64,000 bases of DNA, taken from assembly GCF_900451195.1 (NCBI RefSeq), contig NZ_UGHR01000001.1, forward strand, positions 558,001-622,000, in the 5' to 3' direction. The position numbers and the translations under genes were made by a program. The notes under the pieces were generated by a model. It saw nothing but the letters and a program-made list of their open reading frames with translations. It had not been told where the DNA came from and made no database searches. Positions 53,639-63,007 of this stretch are shown here, one piece after another. Positions within the stretch are counted from its first letter, which is position 1, and every line of letters begins with the position of its first letter. The DNA is from Iodobacter fluviatilis (GTDB lineage Bacteria > Pseudomonadota > Gammaproteobacteria > Burkholderiales > Chitinibacteraceae).

Positions 53639-55639
53639 ATGCGCATCCCTCGCTTATTTCGCTTTACCGTTGTCTATTTGCTGGCCTTTATTGCTCTGGG
53701 GATACTGATCCGTCTGGGCTTTGCAACGGCTTTTGGTAACAAAGCAGATCCTTTGCCCGGCCATTTACTGGCGGAATCCATTTTGCTGGGGGCTCGTTTT
53801 GACTTGCGCTTGGGCCTGCTAAGCCTTGCACCGATGCTGCTGCTGGGCGGTTTTAAACTCACCACGCCCTTTAAAGAAGGGCTGGCCAGACGGCTGTGGC
53901 TAGTGTGGTTTGCGCTGGCATTTGCCGTGCTGATTTTTAGCCATATGGTCGATTTTGCCCATTACTCCTATCTGGGCGTTAAGCTTTCTGCCAGTGTACT
54001 TAATTTCTTATACAACCTGGATGAGTCGGCCGGCATGGTTTGGTCTACCTATCCCGTGGGCAAGCTAACGCTGGTCTGGGCCTTATCCGTATCTTTGCTG
54101 ACATGGGGCGTGGCGGGGCTGATGCGTTGGGTTTCGCGTTTTGCAGGCTGGGAAGTGGGTAAATGGAAAACCAGCTTGCTGGTGCTGGTGTCCTTACTGG
54201 CTACTTTGCTGGGGATACACGGCAAGTTTTCGCAATATCCGCTGCGCTGGAGCGATGCCTATTACACAACAAACAGCTTTGCTGCCGCTGTGGCGCTGAA
54301 TCCAGTTTTAAACTTTTTCGACACGATGTCTTATACCAAAGACACCTATTCAATTGACGATGTAAGGGCGGCTTACCCTGCGATTGCTGCATATTTAGGG
54401 GTGGATCATCCCGATGCTAAAACGCTGAATTTTGAGCGCCACATTCAGCCTAAGCCCACTGCATTTAAGGGTAAGCCGAATGTGGTGATGGTTTACTTGG
54501 AATCGTTCTCCGGCTACAAAACCAGCCTTTATGGCAACCCGCTGGAGACCACGCCATTTTTTACCCAAATGGCTAAAGAAAGCATTTGGTTTGATAATCT
54601 CTATACTCCGCACTTTGGTACGGCTCGCGGTATTTTTGCGGGCTTATCGGGGGTGCCTGATGTGGATTTAAGAGATACCTCCAGTCGTAATCCTGCTGCA
54701 GTTAATCAAAATGTATTAATTAATGCCTTTAAAGGCTACGAGAAAGATTATTTTATTGGCGGTAGCACTACCTGGGCCAATGTGCGCGGCGTGCTGACCA
54801 AAAATATTGACGGGCTGAAGATTCACGAAGAGGGCAGCTATAGTGCCCCGCGTAATGATGTGTGGGGTATTTCGGATAAAAATCTGTTCTATGAAGCAAA
54901 TAAAGTATTTCGCGAGAAAAAATCCCCCTTCTTTGCCGTGATTCAAACTTCAGGTAATCATCGCCCTTATACCATTCCGGCAGAAGACACTGATTTTAAA
55001 TTAAAAAATCCAAGTGTTGCCGAATTGCATGCCAATGGCTTTGCTGCGGTGGATGAATATAATTCATTCCGCTATATGGATTACTGCATAGAAAAATTCA
55101 TAGAAGCGGCTAAGAAAGAAGCCTATTTTGATAATACGGTGTTTGTATTCTTTGGCGATCACGGCATTCGCGCTATGGGCCACGATGTAGGCCCGAATGT
55201 GCCGCGTGCGTTTCAGGATTTAAAACTATCCTCGGTGCACACGCCCTTTATTCTTTACGCGCCTAAGCTATTAAAACCTGCCCGATACGATAAAACTGCC
55301 TCGCAAATTGATATTTTGCCAACCATTGCTGGCTTGTTTAATTTGTCTTATATAAACAAAGGCATGGGCCGCGATTTGCTTGATCCGCGCTTTGATGCCT
55401 CCCGCTTTGCCTTTACGATTTACCCCGACGAAGGCGGCGAGATTGGTATCTTGGATAAGGACTGGTATTACATTATGCAAGTCAGCAAAAAAAGTGGTGG
55501 CTTGTTTGATATGAAATCCAATACCCCATCGGTCGATAAAGCCAGCGAGCACCCGGATATTGCCGCCAGAATGAAGCAGCAGTTAAGGGATTACTACACG
55601 GTATCGGATTACATGCTGACGCATAGCGGGGGGAAGTAA
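53639..55639 (+). CDS. LtaS-family phosphoglycerol transferase-like sulfatase-fold enzyme
   Basis: An inner-membrane protein of 666 residues. The N-terminal ~200 residues hold about five transmembrane helices. The periplasmic sulfatase-fold domain begins near residue 275 (NVVMVYLESFSGYKTSL). The metal-binding E (YLES), the nucleophile threonine (HFGTARGIFAGLSG) and FFGDHGI with D and H are present. Gram-negative members such as OpgB add phosphoglycerol to periplasmic glucans, and others modify lipids or outer-membrane components. The exact acceptor is not known. The gene is divergent from the alcohol dehydrogenase gene. Confidence 0.9.
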   Translation: MRIPRLFRFTVVYLLAFIALGILIRLGFATAFGNKADPLPGHLLAESILLGARFDLRLGLLSLAPMLLLGGFKLTTPFKEGLARRLWLVWFALAFAVLIFSHMVDFAHYSYLGVKLSASVLNFLYNLDESAGMVWSTYPVGKLTLVWALSVSLLTWGVAGLMRWVSRFAGWEVGKWKTSLLVLVSLLATLLGIHGKFSQYPLRWSDAYYTTNSFAAAVALNPVLNFFDTMSYTKDTYSIDDVRAAYPAIAAYLGVDHPDAKTLNFERHIQPKPTAFKGKPNVVMVYLESFSGYKTSLYGNPLETTPFFTQMAKESIWFDNLYTPHFGTARGIFAGLSGVPDVDLRDTSSRNPAAVNQNVLINAFKGYEKDYFIGGSTTWANVRGVLTKNIDGLKIHEEGSYSAPRNDVWGISDKNLFYEANKVFREKKSPFFAVIQTSGNHRPYTIPAEDTDFKLKNPSVAELHANGFAAVDEYNSFRYMDYCIEKFIEAAKKEAYFDNTVFVFFGDHGIRAMGHDVGPNVPRAFQDLKLSSVHTPFILYAPKLLKPARYDKTASQIDILPTIAGLFNLSYINKGMGRDLLDPRFDASRFAFTIYPDEGGEIGILDKDWYYIMQVSKKSGGLFDMKSNTPSVDKASEHPDIAARMKQQLRDYYTVSDYMLTHSGGK

Positions 55640-55642
55640 TAA

Positions 55643-55698
55643 CAAACCCAAATCCTGAACTACGGAGAACACAGAGAACACGTAGTTTCACGGAGAAC
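55643..55698 (-). repeat. CTCCGTGAAAC repeat, copy B (inverted)
   Basis: Reverse complement of the block at 52131-52183, with an extra ~10 bp duplication in its middle (ACGGAGAACACAGAGAACAC). It starts 3 bp after the stop of the LtaS-like gene. Confidence 0.75.
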
Positions 55699-56033
55699 AA
55701 GGCTTGAGATAAAGTTTTGAGTGTTTGAGTAGTTTAGTATTTTCAAAACCAGCAATTTTTATCGCTGCTGATGGCGCTGGGCTTTTTAAAGTCCTCTTGA
55801 AACACGCAAGCTCCGAACAAGCGGGGCGGGGGATCGCTTGGGAGCGAGACAGCGAGCCAATCCCGCCAGCCTCCGACCCGATTGGACCGCAAGGGGCCTT
55901 CGTGCTTTTGAGGTTGCGGCTTGGCTTCGTTTCTTGGCCGTTCAAGAAAGGAAGGCCCCGTTGTGGCTACCGCTCCAAAATCAATGTGCCGAAGGCACTA
56001 AAAAGATGATCGCTGAGTAACCTCAGCAGCCAA

Positions 56034-56063
56034 TAAAAACGCCACCTCATCAAGGTGGCGTTT
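56034..56063 (-). terminator. Rho-independent terminator after the 56081 gene
   Basis: On the minus strand AAACGCCACCTT / AGGTGGCGTTTTT form a stem around a 4-base loop, followed by TTTTTATT. Confidence 0.9.
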
Positions 56064-56080
56064 GTGCGTGCAAGCGTAAA

Positions 56081-56581
56081 TTACGCCGCTTCAATCAGTA
56101 ATTCGATTTCCACATTCTCATCAGAATACTGAATCTGCGCGAGTAGTACGGCGTCGACCATATTGGCGAAGTTTCTTAATACAATCGAGCGGGCCAGTGC
56201 CGGGCCCATGCAGCGGCGAAACTCGGGTACATAGGCTAATGCGCCCACATTATCATCCAGCAGCGCTTGTTCGTTATCGCTGATGATGTCTTTAATTTCT
56301 TTGCGAATGTCTTTTACTTCTTTAAACAGCTCGCTAGAGACTTCGCATAATGCGGCAAATTGCAGGGTGACATGCCCTGTGCTGCTTTTGCTAAAGGCAC
56401 GGCCCAGTGTTTTAGAGACCTGGCTTAACTCCTGAATATCAAGGGCGGTGAGCTGCAGCCATTCAGGGTAGCGCTCTTTAATGCTGATAATGGCCTGGCG
56501 GATGCCCTCATTCTGGCGCAGGCTTTCTGGCAGCTGGCTGCATGCTTGGGCGATCAGGGTGTAGGTCTGTGTTTGACTCAT
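56081..56581 (-). CDS. Hypothetical soluble helical protein
   Basis: A protein of about 166 residues, mostly helical, not recognised. Features are a helix-rich N-terminal half (YTLIAQACSQLPESLRQNEGIRQAIISIKERYPEWLQL), a charged helix (SSELFKEVKDIRKEIKDIISDN) and an acidic C-terminus (YSDENVEIELLIEAA). The start at 56581 is supported by GGAG 7 bp upstream and is preferred over an in-frame ATG at 56596. It has its own terminator. Confidence 0.7.
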   Translation of the reverse strand: MSQTQTYTLIAQACSQLPESLRQNEGIRQAIISIKERYPEWLQLTALDIQELSQVSKTLGRAFSKSSTGHVTLQFAALCEVSSELFKEVKDIRKEIKDIISDNEQALLDDNVGALAYVPEFRRCMGPALARSIVLRNFANMVDAVLLAQIQYSDENVEIELLIEAA

Positions 56582-56872
56582 ATTGTGACTCCTCATTTTT
56601 ATTAATATCGGTAGAGCAGGGCTGGTGTATTGGTCTTGTGAAGTTAAATTTTATAAAAGTAAGGCGGAATACTTATGCCCGTTCTCATTCTAATGTTAAG
56701 CATCAGCAGATAGAAATGATAAATTCAAACATCGCCGCTCTGTTTGATGAGATTTGCAAAAAATCAGCCGACTTGATTTTTTTTAATGTTTTTTTAGTTT
56801 AGCTATGGACGAGCCTCAATTTTTATACTATTATGCGTCCCTCTCTGCTTCTGACGAAGCAAGTATTTGAAT

Positions 56873-56957
56873 GCCGACATGGTGAAATTGGTAGACACGC
56901 TATCTTGAGGGGGTAGTGACTTAGGTCGTGAGAGTTCGAGTCTCTCTGTCGGCACCA
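56873..56957 (+). tRNA. tRNA-Leu (anticodon GAG)
   Basis: An 85-base gene with the acceptor stem GCCGACA / TGTCGGC, D-loop with AATTGGTAGACAC, anticodon stem-loop CTATC-TTGAGGG-GGTAG (anticodon GAG), a long variable arm as in class II tRNAs, the T-loop GTTCGAGTC and an encoded CCA. It closely resembles E. coli tRNA-Leu(GAG), which reads CUC and CUU codons. A terminator follows 14 bases later. Confidence 0.96.
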
Positions 56958-56970
56958 AAAAACAGAATAT

Positions 56971-57008
56971 AAAAACGCCAGATTCTTACAAAAGAGTCTG
57001 GCGTTTTT
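56971..57008 (+). terminator. Rho-independent terminator after tRNA-Leu
   Basis: Perfect arms AAAAACGCCAGA(C/T)TCTT / AAGAGTCTGGCGTTTTT around a 4-base loop, with a T-run. Confidence 0.92.
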
Positions 57009-57062
57009 GCATTTGCACGCCAGCTGATAAGATAGGGGCCCGATCCCTTACGAGTCTGAGAT

Positions 57063-58136
57063 ATGAGCCAATTCTGGAGCCCGCTGGTTAGAACGCTTAC
57101 TCCCTATGTGCCGGGAGAGCAGCCCAAGCTGAGCAATCTCATTAAACTCAATACCAATGAAAATCCCTATGGCCCATCGCCCAAAGTATTGCAAGCCATG
57201 CAGGGCGAGCTGGGCGATACCCTGCGCCTGTATCCGGATCCGAATGGTGATCATTTAAAAGCGGCCATTGCCGCGTATCATGGCGTGGATAAATCTCAGG
57301 TTTTTTTGGGCAATGGCTCGGATGAAGTGCTGGCCCATGCTTTTGCTGCGTTGCTTAAGCACGATGCGCCGCTGCTGTTTCCTGATATCAGCTACAGCTT
57401 TTATCCGGTCTACTGTGGTCTGTATGGCATTGATTATCGCCTTGTGCCGCTGACGGCTGATTTTGCGATTAATATCGACGATTATGATCAGCCTTGCGGC
57501 GCGATTATCTTTCCCAATCCTAACGCCCCCACTGCTAAATTGCTCTCTGTGGAAGCTGTAGAAACATTATTGCAGCGTCATCCGCAGCAAGTGGTTTTGG
57601 TCGATGAGGCGTATATCGATTTTGGCGGAGTGAGCGCGATTGCTCTGGTGAATCGCTATCCCAATCTGTTAGTGGTGCAAACGCTGTCTAAATCACGCTC
57701 TTTGGCCGGTCTACGTGTGGGTTTTGCCATTGGCCATGCAGATTTAATCGAGGCGCTGGAGCGGGTTAAAAATAGTTTTAACTCTTATCCTCTGGATAAG
57801 GCTGCCTTAGCGGGGGCGGCGGCTTCTTTTGCAGATGAGGCCTATTTTCAGCAAACCTGCCGGGCCATTATTGCGACGCGTGAGCATTTAAGCCAGGCAA
57901 TGGAGCAGATGGGCTTTGAAGTCTTGCCTTCAGCCGCTAATTTTATTTTTGCCCGTCACCCGGATTACGATGCGGCGCAGCTGGCGGCCGCTTTGCGAGA
58001 GCGATCGATTATCGTGCGGCACTTTAAGCAAAATCGTATCGATCAGTTTTTACGTATCAGCATAGGTACAGATAAAGAATGCGCGGCCCTGATAGAAGCC
58101 TTACACGCGTTGTTGTCTTTATCCGTGGTGCGATGA
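57063..58136 (+). CDS. hisC: Histidinol-phosphate aminotransferase
   Basis: A PLP aminotransferase of 357 residues that makes histidinol phosphate in histidine synthesis. The N-terminal segment [54 protein letters not shown] and the PLP lysine segment [15 protein letters not shown] fit the HisC family. The NP(N)AP(T)A motif is slightly different from the usual NPNNPTG, as in other HisC. No other his genes are near, so this is an isolated copy and may be a second hisC with a different physiological role. Confidence 0.93.
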   Translation: MSQFWSPLVRTLTPYVPGEQPKLSNLIKLNTNENPYGPSPKVLQAMQGELGDTLRLYPDPNGDHLKAAIAAYHGVDKSQVFLGNGSDEVLAHAFAALLKHDAPLLFPDISYSFYPVYCGLYGIDYRLVPLTADFAINIDDYDQPCGAIIFPNPNAPTAKLLSVEAVETLLQRHPQQVVLVDEAYIDFGGVSAIALVNRYPNLLVVQTLSKSRSLAGLRVGFAIGHADLIEALERVKNSFNSYPLDKAALAGAAASFADEAYFQQTCRAIIATREHLSQAMEQMGFEVLPSAANFIFARHPDYDAAQLAAALRERSIIVRHFKQNRIDQFLRISIGTDKECAALIEALHALLSLSVVR

Positions 58137-58215
58137 AGCCAAGCCAATATTTTGGGCAAGCATGGCGGTTTAAATCTATAAATTGAGTGTTCTGCCATTC
58201 TTTGGTGATACTTAA

Positions 58216-58794
58216 ATGATCGAGCTTCCTGCTGGTGGTTCTGCCGCACGCAATCCGGATCTGGATTGGAGTCAGGTGCGTGAAACAATGCTGATGCTGG
58301 GTATTGCTGTGGCTCAAGTAAAGCATGCTGTAGCAGAAAGTAATGCATCGCTAAATGCATTGGCCTTTTCTTTTGCGGATACCCATGATCGGATTGAATC
58401 TTTACGCAACGATTTATTAGCGCAGGCTTCATCTCTGCCCGCCGAGCTTGATTTAGACAGCAAAATTGCAGAAATTGGCCAGCGCAATATGCAGGCTGTG
58501 ATTGCATTTCAGTTTTATGATCGCTTATCGCAGCGTTTGGATCATGTGTGCGGCACGATTAGTGGATTGGCCGAGCTGGTTTCTGATCGCAACCGGCTCT
58601 ACGTTCCATCGGAATGGATGGCTTTGCAAGACAGGATTCGCTCGCAATATTCGATGGAGCAAGAGAAAAAACTATTTGATGATATTTTAAATGGTATGGA
58701 TATTCGTCAGGCTTTGTCTATGGCGGCCAGCATGGTGCCGGTGGCCAGTGATGAGAGTACGGGGCCGGAATCGGGGGATATCGAACTGTTTTAA
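58216..58794 (+). CDS. Helical protein with CheZ-like DxxxQ motif, unknown function
   Basis: A 192-residue, mostly helical, acidic protein with no signal peptide. The central helix AVIAFQFYDRLSQRLDHVCG contains D102-RLS-Q106. The D-x3-Q spacing in a long helix is the same as in the CheZ active helix (QDLTGQ type), where the Q positions water to remove phosphate from CheY. Further helices (DSKIAEIGQRNM, LQDRIRSQYSMEQEKKLFDDIL) could form the four-helix bundle. The C-terminus ends in an acidic tail (SGDIELF), recalling the CheY-binding tail of CheZ. GGTGA lies 8 bp before the ATG. The assignment is inferred and no che genes are adjacent. Confidence 0.72.
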   Translation: MIELPAGGSAARNPDLDWSQVRETMLMLGIAVAQVKHAVAESNASLNALAFSFADTHDRIESLRNDLLAQASSLPAELDLDSKIAEIGQRNMQAVIAFQFYDRLSQRLDHVCGTISGLAELVSDRNRLYVPSEWMALQDRIRSQYSMEQEKKLFDDILNGMDIRQALSMAASMVPVASDESTGPESGDIELF

Positions 58795-58815
58795 TCGATT
58801 TAAATTTGATATAAA

Positions 58816-58846
58816 AATGGCCGCTTTGAGAGAGCGGCCTTTTTTG
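58816..58846 (+). terminator. Rho-independent terminator after the CheZ-motif gene
   Basis: Perfect arms GGCCGCT / AGCGGCC around a 7-base loop, followed by TTTTTT. Confidence 0.9.
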
Positions 58847-58939
58847 CGTATGTATTATGGATAGCGCATCGCTTGCGTGATCAATATGAGGCAAGCTCAG
58901 GCTGTATTTTTCCAGACTTAAACAGATGTACGCCGGTAA

Positions 58940-59077
58940 TTATTTCTTTTTTGCTTCATTTATTTGAGCACTGGCTTGGGCTGCCGCATTGCCAAATGTC
59001 GTGACGGGTGTAGTGGCTACTTTTTCTTTCTTTGGTTTTTTAGTTTCGCGATTGCTGCGTACCTGACCCTTAGCCAT
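58940..59077 (-). CDS. Small conserved basic protein (about 45 residues)
   Basis: The 45-residue product begins MAKGQVRSNRETKKPKKEK and ends in an Ala/Gln-rich helix with QINEAKKK. Very similar short proteins occur across proteobacteria and have no known role. The start at 59077 is preferred because AGGGAT lies about 9 bp upstream. The frame is open further upstream, but the extra 52 residues do not look like part of this protein. Confidence 0.8.
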   Translation of the reverse strand: MAKGQVRSNRETKKPKKEKVATTPVTTFGNAAAQASAQINEAKKK

Positions 59078-59296
59078 GATATTTATCCCTGCTGTTATGC
59101 CATGTGGCGCAGCCAGCCTACGCGATATTGGGGGGTAAGGGTAAAAGTATTGTTTGGATGTGATTAATGATGGCTTGGCTGGGAAGGGATTTGACTGCTT
59201 GTTCGGAGCGAAGCGTGTTTTCAGTGGGGGCAAAGCCCTGCGCCGAAAGTGTTGTTATTGTACTTAGGGCCTGTTTCATCCCAACGCCTTACTAAA

Positions 59297-59329
59297 GGCG
59301 TAGCCAAGTCAACACAGCTTGGCTACGCC
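59297..59329 (-). terminator. Hairpin downstream of htpG
   Basis: Perfect 12-bp arms GGCGTAGCCAAG / CTTGGCTACGCC around a 9-base loop, 9 bp after the htpG stop on the minus strand. Only a short T-run follows, so this is a likely but not perfect terminator. Confidence 0.6.
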
Positions 59330-59338
59330 ATTCTTACT

Positions 59339-61240
59339 TTAAGCAGCTACCGACATCATCAGGCTGTTTAAACGCTTCACAAAGGTCGCTGGGTCATCCA
59401 GCTGTGCGCCTTCGGCCAGCTGGGCTTGATCGAACAAGAGTTCGGTCCAGTCGCCAAAGCGCTCGCCTTCCAGCTCGGCTTTTAGTTTTTTCACCAGCAT
59501 ATGTTCCGGGTTGATTTCCAGAATCGGCTTGCTGCCTTTGACATCCTGGCCAGCAGATTTCAAGAGGCGCTCTAAGTTGGCGCTCATATCCTGGTTTTCT
59601 ACCACGATGCAGGCTGGGCTGTCGGTCAGGCGGTTGGTTACTCGAACATCTTTTACTTTGTCGCCTAGTACCGCTTTCACTTTATCCAGCACGTCTTTCA
59701 GCTCGCTGGCGGCGGCTTCCTGTTGCTGTTTCTCTTCTTCATTTTCAAACTGAGAAAGATCCAACTCACCTTTAGTCACAGATTGCAATTTCTTGCCGTC
59801 AAACTCGGTTAAGCCAGAGATCATCCACTCGTCAACGCGCTCGCTCATCAGCAGCACTTCGATACCTTTCTTGCGGAAGACTTCGAGGTGCGGGCTGTTT
59901 TTAGCTGCAGCAAAGCTGTCGGCGGTAATAAAGTAGATCTTGTCCTGGCCTTCTTTCATGCGGCCCACATAGGCAGCAAGGCTGACATTCTGATCTGCGG
60001 AATCCGTATGCGATGAGGCAAAGCGAAGCAGGCCGGCAATGCGGTCTTTATTGGCAAAGTCTTCGGCAACGCCTTCTTTCATCACGCGGCCAAATTGTTC
60101 CCAGAAAGTCACATACTTGGCTTGCTCGGCGGCATCGTCAGAATTGGCCATGGATTCTAGTAAGCCTAGCACTTTTTTCACGCAGCCTTGCTTAATCTGC
60201 TCGATGTCTTTGCTGTGTTGCAGAATTTCACGGCTCACATTCAGCGGTAAGTTGCTGCTGTCGATCAGGCCGCGTACAAAGCGCAGGTATTGTGGCAGCA
60301 GCTTTTCTGCATCTTCCATGATAAATACGCGGCGCACATACAGCTTAATGCCATGGCGGCGCTCACGGTCGTGCATATCAAAGGGGGCGCGTTGCGGGAT
60401 GTAGAGCAGCTCGGTGTATTCTTGCTTGCCTTCTACGCGGGCATGGCTCCATGCCAGTGGCGCTTCAAAATCGTGCGACACATGTTTGTAGAATTCGGTG
60501 TATTGCTCGTCGCTGATTTCAGATTTTGGACGCGCCCACAGTGCGGAAGCCTGGTTAACGGCTTCAACGCCCTCTGCCGGGGTGATATTGCCTTCATCAT
60601 CGTAGCCTGCTGTTTTTGGCATAAAGATAGGCAGGGTGATGTGGTCGGAATACTTGCGGATAATCGAGCGCAGGCTCCAGTCCGACAGGTATTCGTCTTC
60701 GCCTTCTTTGAGGTGCAGTACGATTTCGGTACCACGGCCTTCTTTAGCTACTTCTTCTAGGGTGAATTCGCCATCGCCCGCGGATTCCCATTGGGTGGCG
60801 GTGGTTTCACCTGCGCGGCGTGATGTCAGGGTGACTTTATCGGCCACGATAAAGGCGGAGTAGAAGCCCACACCAAACTGGCCGATCAGATTAGCGTCTT
60901 TCTGAGCATCGCCAGAGAGCTTGCCAAAAAACTCTTTGGTGCCAGAGCGGGCAATGGTACCGATGTTTTTCACGACTTCGTCACGGCTCATACCGATGCC
61001 GTTATCGCTTAATGTCAGAGTACGTGCTTCTTTATCAAAGGAAAGGCTGATCTTTAACTCGCTGTCTTCCCCATATAAGCTTGCATCATTCAGTGCTTCA
61101 AAGCGCAGCTTGTCGCAGGCGTCGGATGCATTAGAGATCAGCTCACGCAGGAAAATCTCTTTATTAGAGTAAAGAGAGTGGATCATCAGCTGTAGAAGCT
61201 GTTTAACTTCGGTTTGGAAGCCTAGTGTTTCTTTTGCCAT
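59339..61240 (-). CDS. htpG: Molecular chaperone HtpG (Hsp90)
   Basis: A cytoplasmic ATP-dependent chaperone of 633 residues. The N-terminal ATPase motifs are intact: [43 protein letters not shown]. The middle domain contains [12 protein letters not shown], and the C-terminal dimerisation domain ends near FVKRLNSLM. There is no charged linker or MEEVD tail, as usual for bacteria. The promoter region carries a near-consensus sigma-32 site (61281-61308), which predicts heat-shock induction. It is monocistronic. Confidence 0.97.
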   Translation of the reverse strand: MAKETLGFQTEVKQLLQLMIHSLYSNKEIFLRELISNASDACDKLRFEALNDASLYGEDSELKISLSFDKEARTLTLSDNGIGMSRDEVVKNIGTIARSGTKEFFGKLSGDAQKDANLIGQFGVGFYSAFIVADKVTLTSRRAGETTATQWESAGDGEFTLEEVAKEGRGTEIVLHLKEGEDEYLSDWSLRSIIRKYSDHITLPIFMPKTAGYDDEGNITPAEGVEAVNQASALWARPKSEISDEQYTEFYKHVSHDFEAPLAWSHARVEGKQEYTELLYIPQRAPFDMHDRERRHGIKLYVRRVFIMEDAEKLLPQYLRFVRGLIDSSNLPLNVSREILQHSKDIEQIKQGCVKKVLGLLESMANSDDAAEQAKYVTFWEQFGRVMKEGVAEDFANKDRIAGLLRFASSHTDSADQNVSLAAYVGRMKEGQDKIYFITADSFAAAKNSPHLEVFRKKGIEVLLMSERVDEWMISGLTEFDGKKLQSVTKGELDLSQFENEEEKQQQEAAASELKDVLDKVKAVLGDKVKDVRVTNRLTDSPACIVVENQDMSANLERLLKSAGQDVKGSKPILEINPEHMLVKKLKAELEGERFGDWTELLFDQAQLAEGAQLDDPATFVKRLNSLMMSVAA

Positions 61241-61280
61241 TGAAGTGCTCTGCTTATAAGTTGAACAAAGATGTGTTGAT

Positions 61281-61308
61281 AAGTGGGGCCAGCTGGCCGC
61301 TGTTCAAG
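61281..61308 (-). promoter_or_regulatory. Sigma-32 (heat-shock) promoter of htpG
   Basis: On the minus strand CTTGAA (-35) and CCCCACTT (-10) are separated by 14 bp, which matches the sigma-32 consensus CTTGAA-N13-15-CCCCAT. The predicted RNA start is about 30 bp before the htpG ATG. Confidence 0.82.
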
Positions 61309-61365
61309 TCCGCAGGTGCTAAATTTCAACATTGCACTGTGATGGCCCGGGCATATTTTGCCGGA

Positions 61366-61692
61366 TTAAATTAAACCGTCGTTCGGCGATAAGATACTGG
61401 TACTCTGTGGCAGGCTTTGCCTTAAATTACGTCTGGCCAGAATCTTGGTTTGTGCTTCAGCAGGAAGATCAGTCAGTAATAGTAAGTTTTTACGAATTAA
61501 CGCATCAATAACGTCTTCAATCACCCGGATTAAATCGCTGTCTAATGAATGGAATAATTCGGTGTTGGCAGGGGCCCCGATAAAACTCACCAATTCTGGC
61601 GCGTTTTGCGGAACAAACTCGCTGGCTGCTGTATTGGCATCGCGAAAAACCGCGCTGATTTGGCCGTTTAAATCTCGTGTGATGTAGGGCAT
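61366..61692 (-). CDS. Small conserved protein often labelled 'tryptophan synthase beta-like'
   Basis: A 108-residue protein of a small betaproteobacterial family: MPYITRDLNGQISAVF, then FVPQNAPELVSFIG, the SDLIRVIEDVIDALIRKNLLLLTDLPAEAQTKILARRNLR helix pair and a variable tail. In databases it is often named after tryptophan synthase beta, but it has none of that enzyme's PLP-binding parts, so that name is misleading. AAGGA lies before the ATG. Role unknown. Confidence 0.82.
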   Translation of the reverse strand: MPYITRDLNGQISAVFRDANTAASEFVPQNAPELVSFIGAPANTELFHSLDSDLIRVIEDVIDALIRKNLLLLTDLPAEAQTKILARRNLRQSLPQSTSILSPNDGLI

Positions 61693-61754
61693 TGTGGATC
61701 CTTATTAATGATGAGCTGCGTATTTAGTTTAAGCGGGCAGGGAAAAAAGTATAT

Positions 61755-62570
61755 ATGAGCGTTTACAAACTTGAGATTTTAAAGGCTGACGCAGTAAAGA
61801 AGCGAAAAAATGCTCCACCCTTACTGATGATTCATGGTGCTTACGCAGGCTCCTGGTGCTGGGAGAGTTATTTTCTGCCTTATTTTACAGAAGCAGGCTG
61901 GGATGTCATTGCGCCCAGCTTACGCGGCCATGCGGGCAGCATGGGCAGAGAGAGACTCGATCACTTTGGCATTGATGATTATGTAAAAGATATTTTGCTG
62001 ATGATTGCCGATATGCCAGAGCCGCCGGTGCTGATTGGGCACTCGATGGGCGGTCTGGTGGCGCAGCGGGTGGCTAGGCAAGCAAAGCTGGCGGGCATGG
62101 TGCTGCTGGCCAGCGTTGCACCTTATGGCGTAGCCGCTTCTTTTGCTCACCTTGTGGCTTCTCAACCGGGGTTATTGTGGAATCTGGGTCAGTTTCAGTG
62201 GCATGGTGCGGCAGCAGCAGGCAACCCAAGCTTTGTGCGCGAGCTCTTGTTTTCGTCTAAAACAGATCGGGAAATGGTGGATCACTTTGCTGCCCGTGCC
62301 CAGCCTGAATCGATGTTGGCCTTAACTGAAATGGCGATTCCTCATCTTTTTGCCGGTTTAAACTGCCCCAAATTGCCCTGTCTGGTGTTGGGGGCGGGCG
62401 CTGATCAGCTGATCCCGCCAAGCGACAGCCACGCTTGCGCCAGTGCCTGGCATACCAAGGCAATCATTATTGAAGATTGCGGCCACGCCATGATGGCGGA
62501 TTTTCATAAAACAGAAGTGGCTAAGGAAATACATGATTGGCTGGATTTGACTTATCCAGAAGCGGTTTGA
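61755..62570 (+). CDS. Alpha/beta hydrolase with a repeated 3' end
   Basis: A 271-residue cytoplasmic alpha/beta hydrolase. The oxyanion region is MIHGAYAGSWCW, the nucleophile S97 is in GHSMGG, the acid residue is in LGAGADQLIPP and the histidine H244 is in DCGHAMM. Substrate unknown; esterase, lipase or haloperoxidase-like relatives exist. The last ~95 bases form the first of four 104-bp tandem repeats. Its C-terminus (LDLTYPEAV) is probably new, since the last repeat ends in LEQTYPED followed by a stop, which may be the original end. Confidence 0.9.
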   Translation: MSVYKLEILKADAVKKRKNAPPLLMIHGAYAGSWCWESYFLPYFTEAGWDVIAPSLRGHAGSMGRERLDHFGIDDYVKDILLMIADMPEPPVLIGHSMGGLVAQRVARQAKLAGMVLLASVAPYGVAASFAHLVASQPGLLWNLGQFQWHGAAAAGNPSFVRELLFSSKTDREMVDHFAARAQPESMLALTEMAIPHLFAGLNCPKLPCLVLGAGADQLIPPSDSHACASAWHTKAIIIEDCGHAMMADFHKTEVAKEIHDWLDLTYPEAV

Positions 62571-62880
62571 AAGTAAGGGATTGCAGCGATGCTATAACGG
62601 CGGATTTTCATAAAACAGAAGTGGCTAAGGAAATACATGATTGGCTGGATTTGACTTATCCAGAAGCGGTGAGAAAGTAAGAGATTGCGGCGATGCTATA
62701 ACGGCGGATTTTCATAAAACAAAAGTGGCTAAGGAAATACATGATTGGCTGGATTTGACTTATCCAGAAGCGGTTTGAAAGTAAGGGATTGCGGCGATGC
62801 TATAACGGCGGATTTTCATAAAACAGAAGTGGCTAAGGAAATACATGATTGGCTGGAGCAGACTTATCCTGAAGATTGAA
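62475..62880 (+). repeat. Four 104-bp tandem repeats of the hydrolase gene's 3' end
   Basis: Repeat units start at 62475, 62579, 62683 and 62787, each 104 bp, the last incomplete. Each encodes a form of the hydrolase C-terminus (ADFHKTEVAKEIHDWL). In copies 2-4 the region for the catalytic histidine (CGHAMM) is replaced by CGDAIT (CSDAIT in copy 2). Since 104 is not a multiple of three and no start precedes them, copies 2-4 are not translated as part of the gene. Confidence 0.95.
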
Positions 62881-63007
62881 TTTGCTCAACACTTGCCCTA
62901 GGGGTTGGTTTTCTCTGTGTGCTGCCCTTACCGGTCTTTGTGCCCGCAGAATTTTTGAGAAGATGTTTTGATTGAATACTTATACCAGACGTAGTGGAGT
63001 TTTAAAG

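Larger units (their letters stand above)
55640..56080. other. 441-bp intergenic region with repeats
   Basis: No gene is supported. It holds the second copy of the CTCCGTG repeat (55643-55698), a stretch with an inverted repeat around GGGGCCTTC...GAAGGCCCC at about 55889-55959, and a minus-strand terminator at 56034-56063. Short open frames on both strands look like chance. Confidence 0.6.

Noticed and set aside
55725..56020. Overlapping open frames in the region after the LtaS-like gene
   Set aside because: They lie in repeat-rich sequence, overlap on both strands and contain no recognisable motifs.
59078..59233. N-terminal extension of the small basic protein gene (52 more codons)
   Set aside because: The extension is compositionally unlike the conserved 45-residue protein, and a ribosome-binding site precedes the internal ATG.
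62475..62880. Tandem repeats considered as a CRISPR array
   Set aside because: The unit is 104 bp with no alternating unique spacers, and every unit is homologous to the coding end of the preceding gene.
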